From assembly GCF_004353925.1 (NCBI RefSeq), contig NZ_SMOK01000023.1, positions 1 to 64,000 on the forward strand: a stretch of DNA of 64,000 nt. Direction: 5' to 3'. This stretch comes from Pseudomonas sp. H9 (GTDB taxonomy: Bacteria > Pseudomonadota > Gammaproteobacteria > Pseudomonadales > Pseudomonadaceae). The notes below the pieces were generated by a model that ran no database searches, had not been told where the DNA came from, and worked only from the letters and a program-made list of their open reading frames with translations. Of this stretch, positions 23,730 to 31,512 are shown one piece after another (the first letter of the stretch is position 1; every line of letters begins with the position of its first letter). The translations under genes and the position numbers were made by a program.

Positions 23730-24431
23730 TCAGGCACTTACCAGGCTGAGCAACTGGTCATCTTGCAGACAGAACTGCCCTTCCAATTCCCGCCCGGTGT
23801 GCCACTGCGCCGACAGGTCGGTGAGCAAGCGCAGGCGTGCGTACCCCTCGGCTGACCACTCCAGTACCTCGGCATGCTCGAAGTAGAAACGCTGCTGCAC
23901 GATTGGGTAGAGGGCCTTGAACAGGCTTTCTTTAAGGGAGAAGGTCAGGGTGACGGTCAAGCCCACCTGGCTTGCGTTCATCCTGGCCAGCTCTGCTTCA
24001 GTGAGGATTTCCCGCGCCAGGCGTTCGGCTCGCTCATCGCTGAGCAGGCTTTCCTGATCCAGCCCCAACCCCTGGCAGTCACTGCTGTGTGCCACAACGG
24101 CGGCAGCCCAGCCTTTGCCATGGGTGATCGAGCCGCTGATGCCGGTTGGCCAGATTGGCGAGCGGTCTTCGTGGGTGCCGGGGACATACTCGCGGCCATC
24201 CAGGTGCTGCAATGCGGCCCGGGCACACACACGGCCTGCCAGATACTCGGCCTGGCGCTTGGCTACCGAGCGTTGCAGGCTGGCTGTTTGCACGATGCCA
24301 GCACGGGCGAAATCGTCGCTGGCCAGCAAGGCGGGATCGAAGGGGCAACTGACCAATACCGCACCTGGCACCGGACGGGGCAGGGGCCAATGGTGCAGCA
24401 GCGGGGCACAGCAGGCGGGGAGTGCATTCAT
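23730..24431 (-). CDS. pcpS: 4'-phosphopantetheinyl transferase (PcpS/EntD-like)
   Basis: 233 aa. Transfers phosphopantetheine from CoA to acyl, peptidyl and aryl carrier proteins. Typical motifs: SGSITHGKGWAAAVVA (about 99-114), the magnesium-binding GLGLDQES (about 121-128) and FSLKESLFKALYP (about 163-175). The N-terminal RQAEYLAGRVCARAAL is the CoA-binding arginine region of the EntD/PcpS group. In P. aeruginosa the single enzyme PcpS serves both fatty acid synthesis and siderophore NRPSs. It is monocistronic, convergent with the FhuF-like gene, and followed upstream by a nested REP element. Confidence 0.88.
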   Translation of the reverse strand: MNALPACCAPLLHHWPLPRPVPGAVLVSCPFDPALLASDDFARAGIVQTASLQRSVAKRQAEYLAGRVCARAALQHLDGREYVPGTHEDRSPIWPTGISGSITHGKGWAAAVVAHSSDCQGLGLDQESLLSDERAERLAREILTEAELARMNASQVGLTVTLTFSLKESLFKALYPIVQQRFYFEHAEVLEWSAEGYARLRLLTDLSAQWHTGRELEGQFCLQDDQLLSLVSA

Positions 24432-24460
24432 GGCCGCTATTGTGCCATAGGAAATAACCG

Positions 24461-24565
24461 GTAGGAGCGGGCTTGCTGTAGGAGCGGGCTTGCCCCGCGA
24501 TGCGATTCATCAGACAAACCGCTATCGCGGGGCAAGCCCGCTCCCACAGCAAGCCCGCTCCTACA
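24461..24565. repeat. Nested REP palindrome (four REP arms)
   Basis: An outer partial pair (GTAGGAGCGGGCTTGC and its complement) encloses an inner full pair (GTAGGAGCGGGCTTGCCCCGCGAT and its complement). It looks as if one REP pair was inserted into another, or arose by slippage. It ends 5 bp before the PhoP box array. Confidence 0.85.
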
Positions 24566-24569
24566 GGTT

Positions 24570-24608
24570 GTTCAGCTTAGGTTCAGGCGGGGTTCAGCGG
24601 TCGTTCAG
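24570..24608 (+). promoter_or_regulatory. Four GTTCAG PhoP half-sites, 11-bp period
   Basis: GTTCAG starts at 24570, 24581, 24592 and 24603, all on one face of the helix. Direct repeats of this hexamer with 5-bp spacing are the PhoP-binding arrangement in pseudomonads. The operon downstream is oprH-phoP-phoQ, so this is autoregulation. Confidence 0.85.
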
Positions 24609-24619
24609 GCGGTTTTCCT

Positions 24620-24625
24620 TACTCT
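24620..24625 (+). promoter_or_regulatory. Predicted -10 of the oprH promoter
   Basis: TACTCT 11 bp after the last GTTCAG; no good -35 is present, as expected for a PhoP-activated promoter. The leader to the ATG is then about 35 nt. Confidence 0.5.
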
Positions 24626-24666
24626 GGCTTCAACACCCAAACGGCACATTGCCAGGAGTAAACCTT

Positions 24667-25269
24667 ATGAAAGCGCTCAACACCTTGTTCCTCGCCGTAG
24701 CCTTTTTCGGCGCCAGTGCTGCAGTCCAGGCCGCCGACACCACCTTCGCCGGTGTCACCTATGGCCAGACCAGCGACAAGATCAAAAAGTCCGGTTTGCT
24801 GAGCAGCAACACCGATCACCTCAATACCGACGGCATCATCAGTAAAGATGGCACCTGGGGTGTACGCGTTGGCCAGATGAACAATGATCGCCGCTACTAC
24901 CTTACTTATGACAACGTTTCCAACGACCATAGCGGCCTGAAGATGCGTCAGGAAAACCTGCTCGGTAGCTACGATGTGTTCTACCCGCTGGGCAACACCA
25001 CCAAACTGTTCGGCGGCGCCAGCGCCGGTGTCACCAAGCTCAGCCAGGAGTCGTCCGGTTACAGCCGCGACACCGATACCGGGTATGCCGTAGGCCTGCA
25101 GGCTGGCTTGTTGCAACAGGTCACCGACAATGCCTCGGTCGAACTGGGCTACCGTTACCTGCGCAGCAATGCCAGCACTGAGCTGGTCGAGCATGGCGGT
25201 TCGAAGATCGGCACCCTGCGCCTGGACAGCAGTGCGCAAACTTACCTGTCGGCCAACTACGCCTTCTGA
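24667..25269 (+). CDS. oprH: Outer membrane protein OprH (PhoP/PhoQ- and low-Mg-inducible)
   Basis: 200 aa, the length of P. aeruginosa OprH. Starts with MKALNTLF, a signal peptide cleaved after AAVQA (residue 22), and ends in an aromatic (NYAF). Barrel strands alternate: GTWGVRVGQ, YYLTYDNVS, GSYDVFYPLG, LFGGASAGVTKL, YAVGLQAGLL, VELGYRYLRSNAS. OprH is an eight-stranded barrel that binds LPS and stabilises the outer membrane when divalent cations are scarce. ATG 24667 is preceded by AGGAGTAA. It heads the oprH-phoP-phoQ operon behind four PhoP half-sites. Longer starts further upstream lie within the REP element and are rejected. Confidence 0.93.
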   Translation: MKALNTLFLAVAFFGASAAVQAADTTFAGVTYGQTSDKIKKSGLLSSNTDHLNTDGIISKDGTWGVRVGQMNNDRRYYLTYDNVSNDHSGLKMRQENLLGSYDVFYPLGNTTKLFGGASAGVTKLSQESSGYSRDTDTGYAVGLQAGLLQQVTDNASVELGYRYLRSNASTELVEHGGSKIGTLRLDSSAQTYLSANYAF

Positions 25270-25374
25270 CCGACGCATGAGATTGCCCGAACCGGCTTGC
25301 AGGTGCACAGCCGGTTCGCTGTTATTCTGCAGGCGCAAGGTACTGCGCCGGAATTCTTTGCTAGGGAGGAACCT

Positions 25375-26052
25375 ATGAAACTGCTGGTGGTTGAGGATGA
25401 GGCGCTGTTGCGTCATCACTTGTACAGCCGCTTGAGTGAAAGCGGGCACGTGGTTGAGGCCGTTCCGGATGCCGAAGAGGCGTTGTACCAGGCTGAGCAA
25501 TACAACCACGACCTGGCGGTGATCGACCTGGGCCTGCCGGGCATGAGCGGGCTGGACCTGATCCGCCAATTGCGATCCCAAGGCAAGAGTTTCCCCATTC
25601 TGATCCTCACCGCGCGGGGCAACTGGCAAGACAAGGTTGAAGGCCTGGCGGCCGGTGCCGACGACTATGTGGTCAAGCCATTCCAGTTTGAAGAGCTGGA
25701 GGCGCGTCTCAATGCCCTGTTGCGTCGCTCCAGTGGCTTTGTCCAGTCGACTATTGCCGCCGGCCCGTTGCTGCTGGACCTGAACCGCAAGCAAGCGACC
25801 CTCGACGATGAGCCGCTGGCGCTGACAGCCTATGAGTACCGCATTCTTGAGTACCTGATGCGTCATCATCAGCAGGTGGTGGCCAAGGACCGTCTGATGG
25901 AGCAGTTGTACCCCGATGACGACGAGCGTGACCCGAATGTGATCGAAGTGCTGGTGGGCCGCCTGCGGCGTAAGCTGGAAGGCAGCAACGGTTTCAAACC
26001 GATCGATACGGTGCGCGGCCTGGGTTACCTGTTTACTGAGCGCTGCCGATGA
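25375..26052 (+). CDS. phoP: Response regulator PhoP
   Basis: 225 aa, beginning MKLLVVEDEALLRHHLYSRL, near identical to P. aeruginosa PhoP. The receiver domain has the phospho-Asp in LAVIDLGLPGMSG (about 51) and the Lys in DDYVVKPF. The C-terminal DNA-binding winged helix (about 125-220) has LTAYEYRILEYLM and VEVLVGRLRRKLE-like motifs. Activates oprH and its own operon on low Mg2+ or antimicrobial peptides, in part through lipid A modification genes. GGGAGGAACCT precedes the ATG. It follows oprH by 105 bp without a terminator and overlaps phoQ by 4 nt (ATGA). Confidence 0.95.
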   Translation: MKLLVVEDEALLRHHLYSRLSESGHVVEAVPDAEEALYQAEQYNHDLAVIDLGLPGMSGLDLIRQLRSQGKSFPILILTARGNWQDKVEGLAAGADDYVVKPFQFEELEARLNALLRRSSGFVQSTIAAGPLLLDLNRKQATLDDEPLALTAYEYRILEYLMRHHQQVVAKDRLMEQLYPDDDERDPNVIEVLVGRLRRKLEGSNGFKPIDTVRGLGYLFTERCR

Positions 26053-27395
26053 TTCGATCACTACGCCTGCGCTTGATGGTGGCTGCGGCGCTGTTGGCGG
26101 TATTGTTCATGCTGGCGCTGCTGCCGGCCTTGCAGAAGGCCTTCAGCCTGGCGTTGCAGGAAGCGATTGAAAAGCGCCTGGCTTCGGATGTCACCACCCT
26201 GATTTCCGCGGCGCGTATCGAGCACAACCAGTTGCAGATGCCGATGTTGCTGCCCGATGAACAGTTCAACCTGCCCGACAGTCGTTTGCTGGGTTACATC
26301 TACGATCGCCAGGGCAATTTGGTCTGGCGATCGCGGGCCACCGCCGATGAAAACATCAACTACACCCCGCGCTACGACGGGCGTGGCAACGAGTTTGCGC
26401 GGATCCGCCAGGACAATGGTGAGGAGTTTTTCGTCTACGACGTAGAGGTCAAACTGCTTGGCGGCAAAACTGCGGCTTTCAGCATTATTGCCCTGCAACC
26501 GGTGCGGGAGTACCAGCAAACCCTCAATGGCCTGCGCGAGCGCTTGTACCTGGGCTTTGGTGCGGCGCTATTGGCCTTGCTGATACTGCTCTGGGCCGGC
26601 CTGACCTGGGGGCTGCGTTCATTACGCCAGTTGAGCCGTGAACTGGACGATGTCGAATCCGGCGCCCGTGAAGGGCTGAGTGGTGAGCACCCTCGTGAGC
26701 TACTGCGCCTGACCGGCTCGCTGAACCGCTTGCTGCGCAGTGAGCGTGAGCAGCGCCAACGCTACCGCGATTCGTTGGGCGATCTGGCCCATAGCCTGAA
26801 AACCCCGTTGGCAGTGCTGCAAGGGGTGAGTGAAAGCATGGGCCAGCGCCGTGAAGACCGTGAACAGTCGCGGATTCTGCAAAGCCAGATCGAACGTATG
26901 AGCCAGCAGATCGACTACCAACTGCAGCGTGCCAGCCTGCGCAAGAGCGGCCTGGTGCGTCACCAGGTGGTGCTGAAGCCGCTGCTTGAAAGCTTGTGCA
27001 GCACCTTGGCCAAGGTGTATCGCGACAAACGAGTCGAGGTCATCCTCGATATTCCCGAGCACGCAGTGGTGCCGATGGAGCAGGGCGCTTTGCTGGAACT
27101 GCTCGGTAACTTGCTGGAGAACGCCTACCGTCTGTGCTTGAGCCAAGTGCGCATTAGTCTGCATACCCAGCCGTCACAGGTCGAGCTGTGTGTCGAGGAC
27201 GATGGCCCCGGCGTTCCACCAGAGCAGCGCGAACGTATCCTGCAACGCGGCGAACGCCTGGATCGGCAGAACCCCGGGCAGGGTATCGGTCTGGCGGTGG
27301 TCAAGGACATCATCGACAGCTATGACGCCAGCCTTACCCTTGAAGACTCACCCTTGGGCGGCGCCGCCTTTCGCGTTCGCTTGAACCTCGACTGA
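26049..27395 (+). CDS. phoQ: Sensor histidine kinase PhoQ
   Basis: 448 aa, translationally coupled to phoP. TM helices at about 7-27 and 167-187 flank an acidic periplasmic domain that binds divalent cations in this family. A HAMP segment (about 190-235) is followed by the H box LGDLAHSLKTPLAVLQGV (phospho-His near 247), the N box ELLGNLLENAYRLC and the G boxes VEDDGPGVPPEQRERIL and GQGIGLAVVKDI. The last gene of the oprH operon; its stop lies 15 bp before the first dctA upstream repeat. Confidence 0.95.
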   Translation: MIRSLRLRLMVAAALLAVLFMLALLPALQKAFSLALQEAIEKRLASDVTTLISAARIEHNQLQMPMLLPDEQFNLPDSRLLGYIYDRQGNLVWRSRATADENINYTPRYDGRGNEFARIRQDNGEEFFVYDVEVKLLGGKTAAFSIIALQPVREYQQTLNGLRERLYLGFGAALLALLILLWAGLTWGLRSLRQLSRELDDVESGAREGLSGEHPRELLRLTGSLNRLLRSEREQRQRYRDSLGDLAHSLKTPLAVLQGVSESMGQRREDREQSRILQSQIERMSQQIDYQLQRASLRKSGLVRHQVVLKPLLESLCSTLAKVYRDKRVEVILDIPEHAVVPMEQGALLELLGNLLENAYRLCLSQVRISLHTQPSQVELCVEDDGPGVPPEQRERILQRGERLDRQNPGQGIGLAVVKDIIDSYDASLTLEDSPLGGAAFRVRLNLD

Positions 27396-27410
27396 CCCTC
27401 TCCTGCGGTG

Positions 27411-27424
27411 GGCGGATAACCGCC
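27411..27424. promoter_or_regulatory. Upstream inverted repeat 2 of dctA (candidate DctD site)
   Basis: GGCGG-ATAA-CCGCC, a perfect 5-bp inverted repeat about 140 bp upstream of the predicted -12. Distances of 80-200 bp are usual for enhancer sites of sigma-54 activators. Confidence 0.65.
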
Positions 27425-27451
27425 ATCCTTATCCTTGTGGAAAAGATGTCG

Positions 27452-27465
27452 GGCGGAAATCCGCC
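27452..27465. promoter_or_regulatory. Upstream inverted repeat 1 of dctA (candidate DctD site)
   Basis: GGCGGA-AA-TCCGCC, a 6-bp inverted repeat, 41 bp (about four helical turns) from the other repeat and about 100 bp upstream of the -12. Two aligned sites suit cooperative binding of a dimeric activator. Confidence 0.7.
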
Positions 27466-27543
27466 AAGTCGCTCGACATTTCTGCTTCCTCATTGTGCGT
27501 AAAACCCCCGTAAATACGGGGCTTGCACCGCTAAAGCGCATTT

Positions 27544-27559
27544 TGGCACCGGGCTTGCT
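27544..27559 (+). promoter_or_regulatory. Sigma-54 promoter of dctA
   Basis: TGGCACC-GGGC-TTGCT matches the -24/-12 consensus TGGCACG-N4-TTGCW at all but one base. GG at 27545 and GC at 27557 are exactly 12 bp apart. The 125-nt leader holds a hairpin with CCCTCC and GGAGGG arms (27603-27620). Confidence 0.85.
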
Positions 27560-27684
27560 ATTGCCCAGACAGAGTTCTGCCAGGCAGCTCGACACAACAA
27601 ATCCCTCCAGTGCAGGAGGGTTCGCGCTTTAGGTACCCCTCGCGTCCTGGGAAGGATCGGGCCGGTACACTTGAGGAAATAGCC

Positions 27685-29007
27685 ATGACGACGCGTCAGC
27701 CACTGTACAAATCGCTGTATATCCAGGTGTTAGTAGCGATCACCATCGGTATCCTGCTGGGCCACTACTACCCCGAAACCGGCGTTGCCCTGAAACCGCT
27801 GGGTGACGGGTTCGTCAAACTGATCAAGATGGTCATCGCCCCGATCATCTTCTGCACCGTGGTCAGCGGCATCGCTGGCATGCAAAGCATGAAGTCGGTC
27901 GGCAAAACCGGTGGCTATGCGCTGCTCTACTTCGAAATCGTCTCGACCATTGCCCTGATCATTGGCCTGGTCGTGGTCAACGTGGTCCAGCCTGGCGCCG
28001 GCATGCACATCGACGTCAGCACCCTGAACGCCAGCAGCGTGGCCGCCTATGCCGCCGCCGGCGCGCAGCAGACCACCGTCGGCTTCCTGCTCAACATCAT
28101 CCCTAACACCGTCGTCGGCGCCTTCGCCAACGGTGACATCCTGCAAGTGCTGATGTTCTCGGTGATCTTCGGCTTTGCCCTGCATCGCCTGGGTGCCTAT
28201 GGCAAACCGCTGCTGGACCTGATCGACCGCTTCGCGCATGTCATGTTCAACATCATCAACATGATCATGAAGCTGGCGCCAGTCGGTGCCTTTGGTGCCA
28301 TGGCCTTCACCATCGGCCAGTACGGCGTGGGGTCGCTGGTGCAACTGGGCTACCTGATGGCCTGCTTCTACGTCACCTGTGTGTTCTTCATTCTGGTGGT
28401 ACTGGGCGGTATCGCCCGTGCTCACGGCTTCAGCATCCTCAAGCTGATCCGCTACATCCGTGAAGAGCTGATGATCGTACTCGGCACCTCGTCGTCCGAG
28501 TCGGCGCTGCCACGCATGCTGACCAAAATGGAGCGCCTGGGTGCGAAGAAGTCGGTGGTTGGCCTGGTCATCCCGACGGGCTACTCGTTCAACCTCGACG
28601 GTACCTCGATCTACCTGACCATGGCTGCGGTGTTCATCGCTCAGGCTACTGACACCACCATGGACATCACCCACCAGATCACCTTGCTGCTGGTGCTGCT
28701 GGTAGCGTCCAAAGGTGCTGCCGGTGTCACCGGTTCGGGCTTTATCGTGCTGGCGGCGACCCTGTCGGCTGTTGGTCACCTGCCGGTGGCCGGCCTGGCG
28801 CTGATCCTGGGTATCGACCGCTTCATGTCCGAGGCCCGTGCCCTGACCAACCTGATTGGTAACGCGGTTGCGACCGTGGTAGTGGCCAAGTGGGTCAAGG
28901 AACTGGACGAAGACAAACTGCACACGGAACTGGCTTCCGGTGGTTCGCCGCTGGTTGATACCCGCCCGATGGATGACCTGGGTGTGGCTGAAGGTCCGGC
29001 TCGCTAA
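27685..29007 (+). CDS. dctA: C4-dicarboxylate transporter DctA
   Basis: 440 aa, sodium/proton-coupled uptake of succinate, fumarate and malate across the inner membrane. DAACS family landmarks: the SSSESALPRMLTKM loop (about 270-283, the serine-rich reentrant loop), PTGYSFNLDGTSIYLT (about 298-313, cation and substrate site) and SKGAAGVTGSGFIVLAATL (about 347-365). GAGGAAATAGCC precedes the ATG; the longer frame from 27610 lies in the leader. A sigma-54 promoter and two inverted repeats upstream show it is activator-dependent, most likely DctB/DctD, which are not in the window. It is monocistronic, ended by a REP pair. Confidence 0.95.
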   Translation: MTTRQPLYKSLYIQVLVAITIGILLGHYYPETGVALKPLGDGFVKLIKMVIAPIIFCTVVSGIAGMQSMKSVGKTGGYALLYFEIVSTIALIIGLVVVNVVQPGAGMHIDVSTLNASSVAAYAAAGAQQTTVGFLLNIIPNTVVGAFANGDILQVLMFSVIFGFALHRLGAYGKPLLDLIDRFAHVMFNIINMIMKLAPVGAFGAMAFTIGQYGVGSLVQLGYLMACFYVTCVFFILVVLGGIARAHGFSILKLIRYIREELMIVLGTSSSESALPRMLTKMERLGAKKSVVGLVIPTGYSFNLDGTSIYLTMAAVFIAQATDTTMDITHQITLLLVLLVASKGAAGVTGSGFIVLAATLSAVGHLPVAGLALILGIDRFMSEARALTNLIGNAVATVVVAKWVKELDEDKLHTELASGGSPLVDTRPMDDLGVAEGPAR

Positions 29008-29026
29008 TAAGCAGTAGTAAGCTATT

Positions 29027-29093
29027 TTCGCGGGGCAAGCCCGCTCCCACAGAGGTGCATGATCTTCTGTGGGAGCGGGCTTGCCCCGCGATG
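29027..29093. repeat. REP pair, convergent arms
   Basis: Inverted pair (TCGCGGGGCAAGCCCGCTCCCAC and its complement) with a 20-bp loop that itself pairs (CAGAGG... CTTCTG). It lies between the convergent dctA and sprT genes and may serve as a bidirectional terminator. Confidence 0.9.
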
Positions 29094-29097
29094 CTTT

Positions 29098-29592
29098 CTA
29101 CTCCACCCGCGTCTCGCCGCTATACACCAAGGTATGCCGGCAGCGCCGACACAGGTAGCGCCGCCCCTGGCGCACCAGGCTGTGACGTTGGGCCGAGAAG
29201 GGGAAGTCGCTGTCGGCACACGGGCAGCGATAGATGTAGCGGGTCACCGTGCGCCGCTTCACCGCATAGTTGTGGCAACGATTGGGCGGCAGCTCATACA
29301 CGCCACGCATGATCAACTGCCATTCCTCACCGTGCGGCTGGATGCGGTCACCAAACAGCTGGTGAGCCACCAGGTGGGCCACTTCGTGGGCAACGGTTTG
29401 TTTGAGGAAGTCTTCGCTGTTTTCACGGTACAGCTGTAGGTTGAAGCGCAGCAGGTTCTCGTGCAAATGGGCGACACCGGCCTTTTGCCCTCGCAGCTTG
29501 AAGCTGACTTCGGGGCGCGGGAAGGGGCGTTTGAAAAAGGTTTCGGCTTGCTGGTAACAGGTTTCGACGCGGGATTTGAGCAGTTCGGGCAT
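29098..29592 (-). CDS. SprT-family zinc metalloprotease-like protein
   Basis: 164 aa from ATG 29592 (MPELLKSRVE), with CAGGAG 13 nt upstream; the frame to 29628 has no better site. The zinc site is AHEVAHLVAH (HExxH, about residues 67-76). The third ligand His is probably in IQPHGEEW. The C-terminal part is a zinc ribbon with C-x-C (YRCPC) and C-x2-C (LCRRC). Related to bacterial SprT and eukaryotic SPRTN; the bacterial role is unclear. Convergent with dctA across the REP pair. Confidence 0.88.
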   Translation of the reverse strand: MPELLKSRVETCYQQAETFFKRPFPRPEVSFKLRGQKAGVAHLHENLLRFNLQLYRENSEDFLKQTVAHEVAHLVAHQLFGDRIQPHGEEWQLIMRGVYELPPNRCHNYAVKRRTVTRYIYRCPCADSDFPFSAQRHSLVRQGRRYLCRRCRHTLVYSGETRVE

Positions 29593-29728
29593 ATCGGGGA
29601 ACACTCCTGACCAGCAATTATGCCGCAACCGCTACGGCGCTGCCGAGCCACCTGTCAGCGCACAGCATCAGGCCACCTTGCGGTGGCCTGATGGTTATTG
29701 CGCCTATGTTGCTGCTTTTCTAATAGTT

Positions 29729-29798
29729 GTAGGAGCGGGCTTGCCCCGCGATGGCGGTGTATCAGTCACATCGTATCGCGGGGCAAGCCCGCTCCTAC
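29729..29798. repeat. REP pair, inverted
   Basis: TGTAGGAGCGGGCTTGCCCCGCGAT and its complement, 24 bp apart, in the 220-bp gap between the sprT-like gene and the Yip1-like gene. Just upstream, CACCTTGCGGTGGCC forms a small stem. Confidence 0.9.
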
Positions 29799-29811
29799 TC
29801 AAGCAATGACA

Positions 29812-30411
29812 CTAGTTTGTATACACAGGTCCCACGCCAAGTCCCCAGACGATCACGGTGAAGGCCATGATGGCTACCAGCACCACCAGGCCGACCGCCA
29901 GTACCGAACTCGAGAACAAAAAGCCTTCATCCGAAGGTATGTTCATGAAGGTCGGCAGGCCGACATAGAGCAGGTAAACCGTGTAGCACACGGCTGCCGT
30001 GCCGATGATCATTCCCAGCCACAGGTGGGGGTAGAGCGCCGCCAGGCCGCCAATGAATAGCGGCGTTGCGGTGTACGTCGCGAACGCTATGCAGCGGGTC
30101 AAGCTCGGGTTGGCGTCGTAGGTGCGCGCCATCCAGTGAATGAACGCGCCCATAACGGCCACGCCAGCCAGCATTGCCAGGTACGACATGATGGTCATCC
30201 ATAGCGCGCTTTCCTGGGTCAACATGACCGGGGCGCGATCGCCGATGACCCAGCCTACCTGGGTGGTGCCGATAAAAGCTGATACGGCGGGGATGGCCGC
30301 CAGAATCAGGGTATGGGTCAGGTACATGTGGCTGATGCTTTCTTCCTCGCCACGGATTTCTTTCCATTCTTGGTCAGGATGGGTAAACAGCCCCAATACG
30401 TGATGGATCAT
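29812..30411 (-). CDS. Yip1-family integral membrane protein
   Basis: 199 aa from ATG 30411, with AAGGAG 10 nt upstream; two longer in-frame starts (30438, 30468) lack a ribosome site. Five TM segments at about 34-52, 70-92, 108-130, 132-150 and 168-190. The N-terminal FTHPDQEWKEI and the central YTATPLFIGGLAALYP-like loop are characteristic of the Yip1/DUF1282 group, whose role in bacteria is unknown. It is monocistronic and divergent from ttcA. Confidence 0.8.
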   Translation of the reverse strand: MIHHVLGLFTHPDQEWKEIRGEEESISHMYLTHTLILAAIPAVSAFIGTTQVGWVIGDRAPVMLTQESALWMTIMSYLAMLAGVAVMGAFIHWMARTYDANPSLTRCIAFATYTATPLFIGGLAALYPHLWLGMIIGTAAVCYTVYLLYVGLPTFMNIPSDEGFLFSSSVLAVGLVVLVAIMAFTVIVWGLGVGPVYTN

Positions 30412-30682
30412 GCCAGTCACTCCTTCCGTTGTTGCCATCGCCCCCCAGCGGAGCGCTTGCGACCCCAAGTGATGGGGGCCAGAGGATCGAGGTCACCTTT
30501 GATGTGGCCTTATGTCGCAGTATAGGAAGGAGTTAGCTGCTCAAAGCCCGCTTTTTAGAGCAAATTGCGCTGTCAGCGTGGCGGCTAATCACCTTGCAGT
30601 CTTTATCGGATTGGCCTACGCCTGGCGGCGGTTTGTGCGTAAAATAGGCCGCTTTTGTCACACCTCGCGGATTCCAAGCGCT

Positions 30683-31507
30683 ATGGGCACCCTTTCGGTC
30701 AACCAGAACAAACTGCAAAAACGCCTGCGTCGTCTCGCTGGCGAAGCCATCACTGACTTCAACATGATCGAAGACGGTGACAAGGTCATGGTCTGCCTGT
30801 CGGGCGGCAAAGACAGCTACACCATGCTCGATGTTCTGCTGTACCTGCAGAAAGTGGCGCCGATCAAGTTCGAAATCGTCGCGGTGAACATGGACCAGAA
30901 GCAACCTGGTTTCCCCGAGCATGTGCTGCCGGCCTACCTCAAGGGCCTGGGCGTTGAGTACCACATCGTCGAGAAAGACACCTACTCGGTGGTCAAGGAG
31001 CTGGTCCCGGAAGGCAAGACCACTTGCTCGCTGTGCTCGCGCCTGCGCCGCGGCACCCTGTACACCTTCGCCGACGAAATCGGCGCGACCAAGATGGCGC
31101 TGGGTCACCACCGTGACGACATCGTCGAGACCTTCTTCCTCAATATGTTCTTCAACGGCACGCTCAAGGCCATGCCGCCGAAGCTGCGTGCTGACGACGG
31201 TCGCAACGTGGTGATTCGCCCGCTGGCCTACTGCAGCGAGAAAGACATCCAGGCCTATTCGGACCTGAAAGAATTCCCGATCATTCCGTGCAACCTGTGC
31301 GGCTCGCAGGAAAACCTGCAACGTCAGGTGGTCAAGGACATGCTGGTGGAGTGGGAACGCAAAACCCCAGGCCGTACCGAGAGCATCTTCCGTGGCTTGC
31401 AGAACGTAGTGCCATCGCAGCTGGCCGACCGTAACCTGTTCGACTTCGTCAACCTGAAGATCGACGACACCGCACCGCCACGCTTCCTCGACGTGCTGAA
31501 TATCTGA
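30683..31507 (+). CDS. ttcA: tRNA 2-thiocytidine(32) biosynthesis protein TtcA
   Basis: 274 aa from ATG 30683. The PP-loop ATPase signature SGGKDS is near residues 40-45. Two C-x2-C pairs, CSLC (about 116-119) and CNLC (about 207-210), hold the iron-sulfur cluster needed to thiolate C32 of some tRNAs. LGHHRDDIVETF is the conserved second substrate-binding motif. The next gene (tag) starts 6 bp after its stop, so the two are probably co-transcribed. Confidence 0.95.
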   Translation: MGTLSVNQNKLQKRLRRLAGEAITDFNMIEDGDKVMVCLSGGKDSYTMLDVLLYLQKVAPIKFEIVAVNMDQKQPGFPEHVLPAYLKGLGVEYHIVEKDTYSVVKELVPEGKTTCSLCSRLRRGTLYTFADEIGATKMALGHHRDDIVETFFLNMFFNGTLKAMPPKLRADDGRNVVIRPLAYCSEKDIQAYSDLKEFPIIPCNLCGSQENLQRQVVKDMLVEWERKTPGRTESIFRGLQNVVPSQLADRNLFDFVNLKIDDTAPPRFLDVLNI

Positions 31508-31512
31508 CCGGC

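Noticed and set aside
24619..26061. A 480-codon minus-strand frame across oprH and phoP
   Set aside because: Shadow of two well-recognised genes, including the phoP receiver and winged helix; no ribosome site and biased composition.
27730..28923. A 397-codon minus-strand frame over dctA
   Set aside because: Very His-, Asp- and Gln-rich, as produced by the reverse complement of a membrane protein gene.
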